A stretch of DNA of 42,290 bases. Origin: an uncultured Mycolicibacterium sp. GTDB lineage: Bacteria; Actinomycetota; Actinomycetes; Mycobacteriales; Mycobacteriaceae. The translations under genes and the position numbers were made by a program. Below, piece by piece: positions 1 through 8,408 of this stretch (within the stretch, counting starts at the first letter, position 1; the number at the start of each line of letters is the position of its first letter). A model generated the notes under the pieces. The model was not told the DNA's origin, searched no databases, and saw only the letters and a program-made list of their open reading frames with translations. The stretch spans positions 1 to 42,290 of the forward strand of contig CAMFLL010000015.1 of the NCBI GenBank assembly GCA_945957405.1, given 5' to 3'.

Positions 1-54
1 CGACGTCGACAGCGCGTCGGAATAGTTGGGCCCCGCCAGATGTAGTAGTGCCTC

Positions 55-834
55 GTGAACATTGATCTCGCAGGAAAGACCGCCCTGGTCACCGGTTCCA
101 CCCAGGGCATCGGGCTGGCGATCGCCAAGGGCCTGGCCGCAGCGGGTGCCCGCGTCGTCGTGAACGGGCGGACCGCATCGCGCGTCGACGAGGCCGTCGC
201 ACTGATCGGGGGTGACGCGCTGGGCGTCGCGGCCGATGTCACCACCGAGGAGGGTGCCGCCGCCATGGTGGCCCAGGTTCCGGACGTCGACATCCTGGTG
301 AACAACCTCGGCATCTTCGAGGCCATCCCGGCGCGGGAGGTCACCGACGAGCATTGGCGGACGTACTTCGACGTCAACGTCCTGTCGGCGGTCCGGTTGA
401 TCCGCAGTTATCTGCCGGGCATGGCCGAGCGGGGGTGGGGACGCATGCTGCAGATCGCCAGTGACTCGGCCCTGGTCATCCCCATCGAGATGATCCATTA
501 CGGCGTCTCGAAGACGGCGCTGCTCGCGGTCACCCGCGGTTTCGCCAAGGATGCCGCCGGCACCGGGGTCACGGTCAACTCGGTGATCGCCGGGCCGACG
601 CACACGGCAGGGGTCGAGGATTTTGTCTACCAGTTGGTGGACCGCTCACTGCCGTGGGAGCAGGCGCAGCGTGAGTTCATGCGCCTGCACCGTCCGCAGT
701 CGCTGATCCAGCGCCTGATCGAACCGGAGGAGATCGCCAACATGGTGGTCTATCTGTCATCGCCGCAGGCGTCGGCCACCACCGGGGGCGCACTGCGGGT
801 CGACGGCGGCTACGTCGACTCGATCGTCCCGTAG
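55..834 (+). CDS. SDR family NAD(P)-dependent oxidoreductase
   Basis: A 259-residue classical short-chain dehydrogenase/reductase. The cofactor-binding glycine motif TGSTQGIG lies at residues 13-20, the NNLG motif at 83-86 (NNAG in most relatives), and the catalytic Ser138, Tyr149 and Lys153 follow the S-x10-Y-x3-K pattern. The C-terminal GGALRVDGGYV is typical of FabG-like members. The start is a GTG without an obvious ribosome-binding site; the 54 bases upstream hold no recognisable gene. It converges on the acyl-CoA dehydrogenase gene with three bases between stops. It probably oxidises or reduces a hydroxy/keto group, possibly in the same catabolic route as its neighbours, but the substrate cannot be read from sequence. 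Confidence 0.88.
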   Translation: MNIDLAGKTALVTGSTQGIGLAIAKGLAAAGARVVVNGRTASRVDEAVALIGGDALGVAADVTTEEGAAAMVAQVPDVDILVNNLGIFEAIPAREVTDEHWRTYFDVNVLSAVRLIRSYLPGMAERGWGRMLQIASDSALVIPIEMIHYGVSKTALLAVTRGFAKDAAGTGVTVNSVIAGPTHTAGVEDFVYQLVDRSLPWEQAQREFMRLHRPQSLIQRLIEPEEIANMVVYLSSPQASATTGGALRVDGGYVDSIVP

Positions 835-837
835 CGC

Positions 838-3021
838 CTACGGATCGCGGGGGAGGCCGAGCAACCGCTCCGCGATGATGTTGAGCTGCACCTCCGACGT
901 GCCGCCGTAGATCGTGGTGGCGCGGCTGCCCATCAGCCATTCGGCCCATCTGCCGGGTAGCGATGCCGGATCTCCGAGCACGGCGTCGGTGCCGAACGAC
1001 GACACCGCGAACTCGGCGTAACCCTGGCCGGTGCGCATCGAGAGCAGCTTGGAGATGGCCGCCGACGGCATGGCGTCGCCACCGGCAAGAGTGAGCAGCG
1101 TCGAGCGCAGGTTCATCAGCTTGGCGGCATGGCCCTCGGCGATCAGGTGGCCGGCGCGGTTCTGCGAAATCTGGTCGAACTGACCGCTTTTCACGAAGTC
1201 GACGAAGCCGTCCAGGGTGGCCAGAAAACCGGGCTCGCTGCTGCCGATCGAAACCCGTTCGGCGGTCAGCGTATTGCGGCTGACCTCCCAACCGCGGTCG
1301 ACCTCACCCAGTACCAGGTCGTCGGGGACGAAGACGTCGTCGATGAACACGGTGTTGAACATGGCGTGGCCGGTCAGTTCCCGCAGCGGTTTGACTTCCA
1401 CCCCTTCGCTTTTCATGTCGAGTAGGAAGTACGTGATGCCTTGGTGTTTTGCAGCGCTCTGGTTTGATCTGGCCAGCAGCGCGCCCCACTGCGACACCTG
1501 CGCCCCGGTGGTCCAGATCTTCTGACCGGTGATGCGCCAGCCGCCGTCGACCTTGGTGGCCTTGGTGGTCAGGCTCGCCAGGTCGGACCCGGCGCCGGGT
1601 TCGGAGAACAGCTGGCACCAGATCAGTTCGCCGCGGAATGTCGGCGGCAGGAACCGCTGCTTCTGCTCGTCGGTGCCGAACGCGACGATCGACGGGATCA
1701 GCCAGGCGGCGATTCCCATGGCGGGCCGCCTGACCCGGCCGGCGGAGAACTCCTGGGCGATGATGATCTGTTCGATGGGGGTTGCGGCACGACCCCACGG
1801 CTTGGGTAGATGTGGTTGTACCCAACCGCCCTCGGCGATCGCGACGGTGCGCTCGTCACGCGGAATGGCTTTGAGCGCATCGACTTCGGCGCGGATCTCG
1901 GCGCGGAGCTTCTCGGTGTCCGGGTCGAGGTCGATGTCGATGCTGCGCATACCGGTGGTGGTCGCGGTGTCGACCACGCGCTGCGGATAGTCGGCGGGCC
2001 GGCCGAAGCACGCCGCGATCATCAGGGCCCGCCGGTAGTAGACGTTGGTGTCGTGCTCCCACGTGAAGCCGATACCGCCGTGCACCTGGATACAGTCCTG
2101 CGCGCATCGCTGCGCCGCTTCCGGTGCCAGGGTGGCGGCGACGGCCGCGGCGAACTCGGCGCCGACGTTCTCGTCGATGGCGCGTGCCGCGTCCCAGACC
2201 GCGGCCGTGGCGCGTTCAGTGGTCGCGATCATCTCGGCGCACTTGTGCTTGACGGCCTGGAACTGGCCGATCGGCCTGCCGAACTGCTCGCGGATCTTGG
2301 CGTAGGCCGAGGCGGTGTCGGTGGCCCAGCGGGCGACCCCGACGGCCTCGGCGGACAGTAGCGTCGACATCAGGGCATGCGCGGCCGGGCGGCGCAGGTT
2401 CGAGAGCACCCGGTCGTCGCCCACCTCGACGGCGTTGGCGCGCACATGGGCAACGGGACGGGCCGGGTCGATGCTGGTGACGGGTTCGATCTCGAGTTGA
2501 TCGGCGTCGAGCACCACCCATTCTTCGTGACTCTCGATCGCAACGGGCAGGACCAGCACCGAGGCCTGTGCGGCCGCGGGCACGGCCCTGACCTCACCCC
2601 GGATCACCAGGGCATGACCCTCTTCGGGGCCTTGGCGGGTGGCGGTCAGTCCGGAGTCGATGGCGTAGGCGGCGATGGTGGCACCGGACGCCAGGCCCTC
2701 GAGCACACCGGCATCGGGATCGTGCGCCGCGATCAGCGCGCTGGCGATGGCCGACGGTACGAACGGCCCTGGCACGGCGCCGTAGCCGAATTCGGCCACC
2801 GCGACGGCCAATTCGAGGATCCCGAAGCCCTGCCCACCGACGGACTCGGCGAGATGCAGACCGTGCAGGCCCTGGTCGGAGGCGGCCTTCCAGTACGGCG
2901 GGGGATTGGAGATCGGTGTCTCGAGCGCGTCGTGCAGCACTTCGGGTGGTGCCACCCGGGCCACCAGTGACCGCACCGAATCGGCCAGGTCGACGTGCTC
3001 AGGACTGATCGCGATCGGCAT
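838..3021 (-). CDS. fadE6: Double-length acyl-CoA dehydrogenase (FadE6-like)
   Basis: A 727-residue fusion of two acyl-CoA dehydrogenase domains. The N-terminal half (about 1-355) has REQFGRPIGQFQ at 244-255 and VHGGIGFTWEHD near 313-324. The C-terminal half (about 361-727) has FSEPGAGSD at 472-480 and ends with a YGGTSEVQ segment. Known family members oxidise acyl-CoA to enoyl-CoA with FAD. The C-terminal motif is YGGT rather than YEGT, so the canonical MCAD-type catalytic glutamate is absent at that position. Length and setting match M. tuberculosis Rv0271c (FadE6, about 731 residues), beside Rv0272c/Rv0273c homologues. A good Shine-Dalgarno (GAGGGAAGGG) precedes the ATG. It is last in a leftward run TetR-hydrolase-dehydrogenase-fadE6, 52 bases after the previous stop. 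The substrate is unknown. Confidence 0.9.
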   Translation of the reverse strand: MPIAISPEHVDLADSVRSLVARVAPPEVLHDALETPISNPPPYWKAASDQGLHGLHLAESVGGQGFGILELAVAVAEFGYGAVPGPFVPSAIASALIAAHDPDAGVLEGLASGATIAAYAIDSGLTATRQGPEEGHALVIRGEVRAVPAAAQASVLVLPVAIESHEEWVVLDADQLEIEPVTSIDPARPVAHVRANAVEVGDDRVLSNLRRPAAHALMSTLLSAEAVGVARWATDTASAYAKIREQFGRPIGQFQAVKHKCAEMIATTERATAAVWDAARAIDENVGAEFAAAVAATLAPEAAQRCAQDCIQVHGGIGFTWEHDTNVYYRRALMIAACFGRPADYPQRVVDTATTTGMRSIDIDLDPDTEKLRAEIRAEVDALKAIPRDERTVAIAEGGWVQPHLPKPWGRAATPIEQIIIAQEFSAGRVRRPAMGIAAWLIPSIVAFGTDEQKQRFLPPTFRGELIWCQLFSEPGAGSDLASLTTKATKVDGGWRITGQKIWTTGAQVSQWGALLARSNQSAAKHQGITYFLLDMKSEGVEVKPLRELTGHAMFNTVFIDDVFVPDDLVLGEVDRGWEVSRNTLTAERVSIGSSEPGFLATLDGFVDFVKSGQFDQISQNRAGHLIAEGHAAKLMNLRSTLLTLAGGDAMPSAAISKLLSMRTGQGYAEFAVSSFGTDAVLGDPASLPGRWAEWLMGSRATTIYGGTSEVQLNIIAERLLGLPRDP

Positions 3022-3073
3022 CGTTGCCCTTCCCTCTATTAACCGGTGGGTTGGGAACGAGGGTACTCGGCGG

Positions 3074-4045
3074 TCAGCCTGGCGTGGTGGAGGTCTTCAG
3101 TTGTGCCTCGTTGACCAGGAAGTAGGGATTCTTACCGTCGGCGATCCGCCGGCAGTTCTTGATCGCGGCGTCGAGGTAGCGGTCCATGGTGTCGGCGGTG
3201 TACCAGGCCACATGCGGCGTGAGCAGGACGTTGTCGAGTGCCAGCAGCGGGTTGTCGGCCGCGACGGGTTCGTGGGCGAAGACGTCGAGGCCGGCCGCCG
3301 AGAGCTGTCCACTGCGCAGTGCATCGACCAGCGCCGCCTCGTCGACGATGGCGCCGCGCGCGGTGTTGACGAGGATGGCACCGGGTTTCATCTCGCCGAT
3401 CGCCCCTGCGTCGATCATGTTCTCGGTCACCGGAGTCAACGGGGCGTGTATCGACACGATGTCGCTCTTGGCCAGCAGCTCTTTCAGGGTGACCCAGCCG
3501 ACGTTGAACTCGTCGCGTGCGGAACTGGTGTGCAGCACCGTCGTGCCCATGGCCTTGACGATCTGCTCGACCCGCTTGGCGACGCTGCCGTAGCCGATCA
3601 GTCCCACGGTGCAACTGCCCAGATCACGCACGGTGTCGCCGAGGGTGGGATCGCTGGGCCAGCCGCGGCCCTCGCGCGTCGCCCGGTCCAGCTCGGGCAG
3701 TTTGCGCAGCGCGGCGAGCATCATCATCACGGCGCCCTCGGCGACCGACTGCGCGTTGGCGCCGGGCATGTTGGCCACGGCGATACCCTGGCCGGTCGCT
3801 GTGTCGACGTCGATGGTGTTCACACCCGCCCCGAGCTTGTGGATGAGCTTCAGATTCGGGGCCTTGGCGATGTCGTCCCCGGTGACCGGTCGCAGCACAT
3901 GCCAGATCACATCGGCGTCGGGGAGTTCGCGGTAGAAGGCGTCGTCGTCGTCCTCGGGAACCCAGCGCACATCAAGCCATTCCGACTCGGCGGCGACCTT
4001 CTTCTCGGTGTGCTGACCGGGCTTGAAATGGGCGAGAACCCTCAC
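3074..4045 (-). CDS. D-2-hydroxyacid dehydrogenase (NAD-dependent)
   Basis: A 323-residue member of the D-isomer 2-hydroxyacid dehydrogenase family, which interconverts 2-hydroxy and 2-keto acids. Visible features are the Rossmann loop GLIGYGSVAKR (148-158), NTARG with Arg230, HEP with Glu259 and TPH with His278, giving the usual Arg/Glu/His catalytic set. I chose GTG at 4045 because it gives the clean N-terminus MRVLAHFKPG, overlaps the upstream hydrolase stop as GTGA, and has AAGG a few bases upstream. An in-frame GTG at 4066 would add seven residues. In my recollection of M. tuberculosis there is no such gene between Rv0271c and Rv0272c, so it appears to be an insertion into an otherwise conserved operon. 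Confidence 0.9.
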   Translation of the reverse strand: MRVLAHFKPGQHTEKKVAAESEWLDVRWVPEDDDDAFYRELPDADVIWHVLRPVTGDDIAKAPNLKLIHKLGAGVNTIDVDTATGQGIAVANMPGANAQSVAEGAVMMMLAALRKLPELDRATREGRGWPSDPTLGDTVRDLGSCTVGLIGYGSVAKRVEQIVKAMGTTVLHTSSARDEFNVGWVTLKELLAKSDIVSIHAPLTPVTENMIDAGAIGEMKPGAILVNTARGAIVDEAALVDALRSGQLSAAGLDVFAHEPVAADNPLLALDNVLLTPHVAWYTADTMDRYLDAAIKNCRRIADGKNPYFLVNEAQLKTSTTPG

Positions 4046-5163
4046 CGCCACCTTTTCGCTATCCACCTCGCGATGGTATCCGCCTGCTCGCTTCGGGCCC
4101 CGGGGGTGGTGAAGTAGTGGTCGCTGTCGATGGCCACTGTGGCCTTGTCGGCGCTGCCCAGGGCGTCGAATATGCGCTGGGCGTCGGAGGGGAACACTCC
4201 CGTGTCCTGTTCGGCGTTGATCACCAGCGCCGGACAGCGCAGCCGGGCCAGATGGGGTTCGGCGCGGGTCTGCGCGTGGCGCAGGCTCCACATGCCCAGC
4301 CAGTTGCGCAGTGTGCACGCCGCGGCGATACCGCGCGTCGAGCGGTTGGCCCGCGCCGGTTCACCGGCGTAACAGAGGTTGGGGGTGCGTTTGGTCGGCT
4401 CGATCGTGGGATCGACCATGCGGGGATCGGCCCAGGTCCGCATCACGGTGAACGGCCGGTCGGAGAAGCCGGCCGCCTGGACGCGTCTCAGTTCGGTCTG
4501 CGCCCAGTTGGTCACAGCGTCGTTGCGGGCGATCTGGGCGGCCCGGTAATGCTCGACGAACTCCGCCGAGTAGGGCGGTCCGTTGTGCTCGTCGAACAGG
4601 TCGAGGTCGGGGTTGGTGGCCACGGGATCGTTCTCGTCGACGACGGCCGCGTCCATCCACGCGGTCAGGACATCGGGCCGGCCGGGGTGGGCGGCACTGG
4701 CGATGTAGCCGTCGGCCGGGGTCAGCTCGGTGACGCCTGCCGCGGCGCGCATACCGTCCAGTGGCGTCACGTTGGGATCGACCGACTGCGACTGGTAGGC
4801 GGCCATCAACGAGCCGCCACCTGAATTACCCAGCAGCACAACAGTTTCCGCACCCGCCACGTCGCGAAGCCAGCGCACGCCGACACCGATGTCGACCAGG
4901 GCGTGGTCGAGGACGAAACTGCTCTCGAAACCGCGGAAGCGGGTGTTCCAGCCGAGGAACCCGACACCGCGGGTGGCCATGTAGTCGGCGAGATAGTGCT
5001 CGGAGAAGTCGATCTGATAGTGCGTGGCGATCATCGCCACTTTCGGCTTGCGGCCGACGCCGCGGTAGTAGATGCCCTGGCATGGGTGCCCGCCCGCACC
5101 GGCGCGGCGAGCGGTCGGGGAGTCCAGGCCGACGAATTCACGGATCACTCCCGGGGTGACCAT
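4042..5163 (-). CDS. Alpha/beta hydrolase (Rv0272c-like)
   Basis: A 373-residue alpha/beta-hydrolase. The nucleophile elbow GNSGGG puts Ser114 in the catalytic position. Late in the chain, INAEQDTGVFP and DSDHYF supply a plausible acid and catalytic histidine. The family hydrolyses esters or thioesters; the substrate is not evident. The ATG at 5163 overlaps the TetR stop as TGATG, and the gene's own stop overlaps the next start as GTGA, so TetR, hydrolase and dehydrogenase are probably translated as one coupled unit. Length and neighbours match Rv0272c of M. tuberculosis (about 377 residues). Confidence 0.86.
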   Translation of the reverse strand: MVTPGVIREFVGLDSPTARRAGAGGHPCQGIYYRGVGRKPKVAMIATHYQIDFSEHYLADYMATRGVGFLGWNTRFRGFESSFVLDHALVDIGVGVRWLRDVAGAETVVLLGNSGGGSLMAAYQSQSVDPNVTPLDGMRAAAGVTELTPADGYIASAAHPGRPDVLTAWMDAAVVDENDPVATNPDLDLFDEHNGPPYSAEFVEHYRAAQIARNDAVTNWAQTELRRVQAAGFSDRPFTVMRTWADPRMVDPTIEPTKRTPNLCYAGEPARANRSTRGIAAACTLRNWLGMWSLRHAQTRAEPHLARLRCPALVINAEQDTGVFPSDAQRIFDALGSADKATVAIDSDHYFTTPGARSEQADTIARWIAKRWR

Positions 5164-5774
5164 CAGGCGGCCTCCCTGCTGTAGACGGCCCGGTAGAAGA
5201 TGTTGGACAGGGTCGTGATGCACCTCTGGTCGTCGACGGCGGGCGCCTGGCCGTCGCGGCCCGACAGTTGCAGATAGCAGAACTGGTTGAGCATCGCGAC
5301 GATGGCCACCGCCACCAGGTGCGGGTCATCGCCGGGGCAGTAGCCGTCGGACTGGGCGCGTTTGACCATCTCGGTGATGAAACCGACCGGGATGGCACAC
5401 AGCTCATCCCAGTACTGCGCGAAATCCTGGTTCACCATCGCCAGTTGGGACACACTGATCATCTCGGCGAGCCGGCTGCGGTAGGTGTGCCAGTGTGCGG
5501 CGGCCGCATCGTGGACCCGCTCGCGGTCCGAGATGCCGTGGCGGGTGACGGTGCCGGCCCGATCGTTGGCTTCGTCGCGAAACCGCAGCGCCCATTGGCG
5601 CACCATGTCGTCTTTGGAGTCGTAGTAGTTGTAGAACGACGCCGTCGACCTGCCCGCCTCGGCGGTGATGTCGGCGACGGTGGCGGCCAGGATGCCCTTA
5701 CGGGCGATCACGGCCCTGGCCGCGGTGTCGATCGCGGCCTGCGTCATGCGGCCCCGCCGCGTCGGTTGTGTCAC
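5163..5774 (-). CDS. TetR family transcriptional regulator (Rv0273c-like)
   Basis: A 203-residue TetR-type repressor. The N-terminal helix-turn-helix is clear: AAIDTAARAVIARKG, then ATVADITAEAGRSTASFYNYYDSKDDM, the standard TetR recognition helix and FYNYY/F signature. The C-terminal ligand-binding part is divergent. The chosen start is GTG at 5774; ATG ten codons downstream is an alternative. It heads the leftward operon with the hydrolase, dehydrogenase and fadE6, and diverges from the VOC gene. The 57-base intergenic gap holds a TGAA-N12-TTCA inverted repeat. It probably represses both directions and is released by an acyl-type ligand; this is inferred from layout. Confidence 0.9.
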   Translation of the reverse strand: MTQPTRRGRMTQAAIDTAARAVIARKGILAATVADITAEAGRSTASFYNYYDSKDDMVRQWALRFRDEANDRAGTVTRHGISDRERVHDAAAAHWHTYRSRLAEMISVSQLAMVNQDFAQYWDELCAIPVGFITEMVKRAQSDGYCPGDDPHLVAVAIVAMLNQFCYLQLSGRDGQAPAVDDQRCITTLSNIFYRAVYSREAA

Positions 5775-5807
5775 CTGTGGCCTGGGTTCCTGTCTCTCCC
5801 CGAAATC

Positions 5808-5827
5808 TGAACCTGATGTTACATTCA
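5808..5827. promoter_or_regulatory. Candidate TetR operator over a leaderless promoter
   Basis: A 20-base imperfect inverted repeat, TGAA-N12-TTCA, lies between the divergent TetR and VOC genes. It covers TACATT (5820-5825), which fits the mycobacterial -10 pattern TAnnnT and sits six bases before the VOC ATG, so transcription would start at about the first base of the coding region. An operator overlapping the -10 is the usual repressor layout. No protein-binding evidence is available. Confidence 0.4.
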
Positions 5828-5831
5828 GTTT

Positions 5832-6407
5832 ATGATCAAGCCGCAGAACGCCAACTCCGAGTTCGATTTGGGCGGTGTCAACCACGTGGCCCTGGTCTGC
5901 GCCGACATGCAGCGGACCGTGGATTTCTACTCGGGTGTGCTGGGCATGCCGTTGATCAAATCCCTGGACCTGCCCGGCGGCATGGGGCAGCACTTCTTCT
6001 TCGATGCCGGCGGTGGGTCATGCGTGGCGTTCTTCTGGTTCGCCGAGGCGCCCGACCGGGTGCCGGGGATCTCGTCACCGCAGGCGCTGCCCGGCATCGG
6101 TGAGATCGTCAGCGCCGTCTCGACCATGAACCACCTGGCGTTCCATGTTCCCGAGGACAGGTTCGACGAGTACCGGCAGAAGCTCAAGGACAAGGGGGTC
6201 CGCGTCGGTCCCGTCCTCAATCACGACGAGAGCCCCATGCAGGTGTCCCGCGAACTGCATCCCGGCGTGTACGTCCGCTCGTTCTACTTCACCGACCCCG
6301 ACGGCATCACACTCGAATTCGCCTGCTGGACCAAGGAATTCACCAGCGCGGACAATCGGGCCGAGCCCCGCACCGAAGCCGACCGGCGGGTAGCCAGTCG
6401 CACCTGA
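5832..6407 (+). CDS. VOC (glyoxalase/dioxygenase fold) family protein (Rv0274-like)
   Basis: A 191-residue vicinal-oxygen-chelate fold protein. Two beta-alpha-beta modules can be seen: NHVALVCADMQRTVDFYSGV near residue 17, and MNHLAFHVPEDRFDEY followed by FTDPDGITLEFAC. The His of NHVAL, the His of NHLAF and the Glu of LEFAC are the likely metal ligands. Members include glyoxalase I, extradiol dioxygenases and epimerases, so the reaction cannot be specified. The gene starts with ATG and has no Shine-Dalgarno; a -10 six bases upstream suggests a leaderless mRNA. Gene order matches Rv0274 next to Rv0273c in M. tuberculosis. It converges on the TctC gene with 12 bases between stops. Confidence 0.85.
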   Translation: MIKPQNANSEFDLGGVNHVALVCADMQRTVDFYSGVLGMPLIKSLDLPGGMGQHFFFDAGGGSCVAFFWFAEAPDRVPGISSPQALPGIGEIVSAVSTMNHLAFHVPEDRFDEYRQKLKDKGVRVGPVLNHDESPMQVSRELHPGVYVRSFYFTDPDGITLEFACWTKEFTSADNRAEPRTEADRRVASRT

Positions 6408-6419
6408 GGGCGGCGGAGC

Positions 6420-7604
6420 CTACTTCTTCCAGTACTTGTCGTAGAGCTCCGACTGGATCTTGCCGTACTCCTCGCGGTTGGACAGGAAGGTGTCGGTGGA
6501 GGCGTCGTAGAGCTTCTGACCGTCGTCGCCGAGCACCGGGGTGAGCTCGAAGGTGATCCCGCCCTCGGAGCCGCCGCCGGCCTGGGCCTTGATGAACGGA
6601 TCGTAGAGCTTGGGATCCTTGGTGAAGTCCGTGTAGGCCTGCCGGATCGCGGCCACCACGTCCTTGGGTGCCGATGCGCCCATCCAGAAGGTCTTGCCGA
6701 TCCCGCCGCCGGTGACCAGGGGCTGGATCAGATCCCACTGCGCCTTGGCGTCGGCGGGGATGAGATCGACCAGATGCGGCGCCGGTGCCAGTCCCTGCGG
6801 GTAGTTGATGGTCGACGAGGTGTCCTCGTAGGTGAAGGCCACGTAGCCGCTGCGGTCGTCGATGATGGAACGGTGTGAGCGTGAGATCGCGCCGATCGAC
6901 GTGAAGTTCGAGTTCACCTCGCCGCGCTGGAGCATCAGTTCGGTGTCGGCGCTGGTGTCGCCCGCGACCGAGATCATGTCGCACGGCAGTTTCAGGTGCT
7001 CGCACACCCACGGCGCAAGCATCGATTCACTGATCACGTCGGCGGGCCCGCCGACGGTGCCGGCGAACCGGATCGGGGCGTCGGTCTTGCCGACGGCGTC
7101 CATCATGGCCGGGTACTGCTTGGCGAAATCGCCTGCCACCAGGGCGCCGCGCGGTTCGGGGGAGACGCCGCCGATGATCTGGACGCCCTTGGGGTCATAG
7201 GTGTTCTCGGGATCGAGGATCGGTTGGTAGAGGTTGGCGCCCAGCGACGTGACGCCGACGACCAGATCGGACTCGGGGGCGTCGAGCGCGTCCCGGATAC
7301 CGCTCATGCCGGGATTGTTGGTGACCGTCACCCGCGGCTTTCCGGGCAGTAGGTCGCCGAGGGCGCCGGCGAATGCGCGGCCGGCCTGGTCGGCGCCGCC
7401 ACCGGCGTCGTGCGAGACGATGAACCTGATGGTCTTGCCCTTGAAGTAGGCCGCGGCATCGAAGCCGGCGCTGCTGCTCGGCGCCGCCGAGCCGCCTTGA
7501 TCCGAATTACCGCATCCGCTGAGCAGGAGTACCGCGATGCTCAGGAGTGCGAGGGCATGCTTCCAGGTCGGGGAATGTCGCACGTGCCCACTTCTTTCTG
7601 CCAT
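6420..7604 (-). CDS. TctC/Bug-type solute-binding lipoprotein
   Basis: A 394-residue periplasmic-type receptor related to tripartite tricarboxylate transporter substrate-binding proteins. The signal segment HALALLSIAVLLLSGC ends in a lipobox with Cys31. The fold signatures are GKTIRFIVSHDAGGGADQAGRAFA and VTVTNNPGMSGI near the start. Family members bind small carboxylates outside the membrane and pass them to TctA/TctB membrane partners; no tctA or tctB is present in the window. An in-frame GTG at 7583 would give a shorter, more typical signal peptide. It sits between homologues of Rv0274 and Rv0275c, where I recall no such gene in M. tuberculosis. It may feed the neighbouring acyl/hydroxy-acid operon. 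Confidence 0.82.
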   Translation of the reverse strand: MAERSGHVRHSPTWKHALALLSIAVLLLSGCGNSDQGGSAAPSSSAGFDAAAYFKGKTIRFIVSHDAGGGADQAGRAFAGALGDLLPGKPRVTVTNNPGMSGIRDALDAPESDLVVGVTSLGANLYQPILDPENTYDPKGVQIIGGVSPEPRGALVAGDFAKQYPAMMDAVGKTDAPIRFAGTVGGPADVISESMLAPWVCEHLKLPCDMISVAGDTSADTELMLQRGEVNSNFTSIGAISRSHRSIIDDRSGYVAFTYEDTSSTINYPQGLAPAPHLVDLIPADAKAQWDLIQPLVTGGGIGKTFWMGASAPKDVVAAIRQAYTDFTKDPKLYDPFIKAQAGGGSEGGITFELTPVLGDDGQKLYDASTDTFLSNREEYGKIQSELYDKYWKK

Positions 7605-7696
7605 TGGGTATCCAATTGTGTGTCTGGATGTGCCGTCGAATATTTACACACGACGATGCCCCGCACGGCGAATCCACCGAATTGATGCGACGGGAA

Positions 7697-8329
7697 TCAG
7701 TCGCGGAAGAGTCCCGGGTCGTTGAGGTCGTCGAGGAGTGCCACCAACAGGTCGACGAAGTCGTCCTCGGCGAGGTCGACCTCACCGATCAGCCACGCGC
7801 TGATGGCCTGCCGCACGCCGCCGACGACGAAGTTGGTGGTCGCCCGTAGGCGCTGCCCACCGCCGACCCGAAGCGCGGTCTGCAGATGCCGGCCGCCGAG
7901 CGCGATGAACAGTTCGCGCTGCTCGGCCCGTTTGCGCAGCACGACGGCATTCGACAACTGGGCGCTGAACATCAGTCGCCCGATCCTGGGATCCTCGGCG
8001 ATCATCCTGACCATGTTGGAGATACCGGCGCGGTTCTTCTCGGCCGGCGGGGCGGCGCTGACGGCGGCCTCGGTGGTGGTGGCCATCTCGGCTGTGACGG
8101 TGTCGAACACCGCCTCCACGAACACGTCCTTGTCGGCGAAGTTCTCGTAGAAATATCGGGCCGTCAATCCTGATCTCGCGCAGATGGCGCGCACCGTCAG
8201 GGCGTCCGGGTCGGTCTGGCCGCCGAGCAGGTCAAGGCCGGCCTCGATGAACTGCCTGCGGCGCTGCGCGAGCCGATCTTCGGCCTGTATGCCCCGGTAG
8301 GGACGGGTGCCCCGCTGCCCGTGCTCCAC
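7697..8329 (-). CDS. TetR family transcriptional regulator (Rv0275c-like)
   Basis: A 210-residue TetR-type regulator. The DNA-binding domain is RRRQFIEAGLDLLGG followed by LTVRAICARSGLTARYFYENFADKDVFVEAVFD, with the typical RYFYENF turn. The C-terminal domain is not diagnostic. It is divergent from the MpaB-like oxygenase gene, with a 79-base gap that holds the perfect inverted repeat GTCAA-TC-TTGAC. It lies 92 bases upstream of the TctC lipoprotein gene on the same strand and could control either neighbour. Position matches Rv0275c of M. tuberculosis, although the conserved part there is somewhat longer (about 241 residues as I recall). Confidence 0.88.
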   Translation of the reverse strand: MEHGQRGTRPYRGIQAEDRLAQRRRQFIEAGLDLLGGQTDPDALTVRAICARSGLTARYFYENFADKDVFVEAVFDTVTAEMATTTEAAVSAAPPAEKNRAGISNMVRMIAEDPRIGRLMFSAQLSNAVVLRKRAEQRELFIALGGRHLQTALRVGGGQRLRATTNFVVGGVRQAISAWLIGEVDLAEDDFVDLLVALLDDLNDPGLFRD

Positions 8330-8332
8330 GCC

Positions 8333-8344
8333 GTCAATCTTGAC
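8333..8344. promoter_or_regulatory. Candidate operator inverted repeat
   Basis: GTCAATCTTGAC is a perfect 5-base inverted repeat with a 2-base centre, immediately upstream of the TetR gene start and 65 bases before the divergent MpaB-like gene. It is short for a TetR operator, so this is only a candidate. Confidence 0.22.
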
Positions 8345-8408
8345 ACGTGCTCAGCGGGTCCGACAAAATCAGGAAACAGACGTTCTCACATTTGACCTGA
8401 AGGTGCAC

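Noticed and set aside
2906..4117. A 403-codon plus-strand frame
   Set aside because: It lies opposite the D-2-hydroxyacid dehydrogenase, whose motifs are complete; the plus frame has no recognisable domain.
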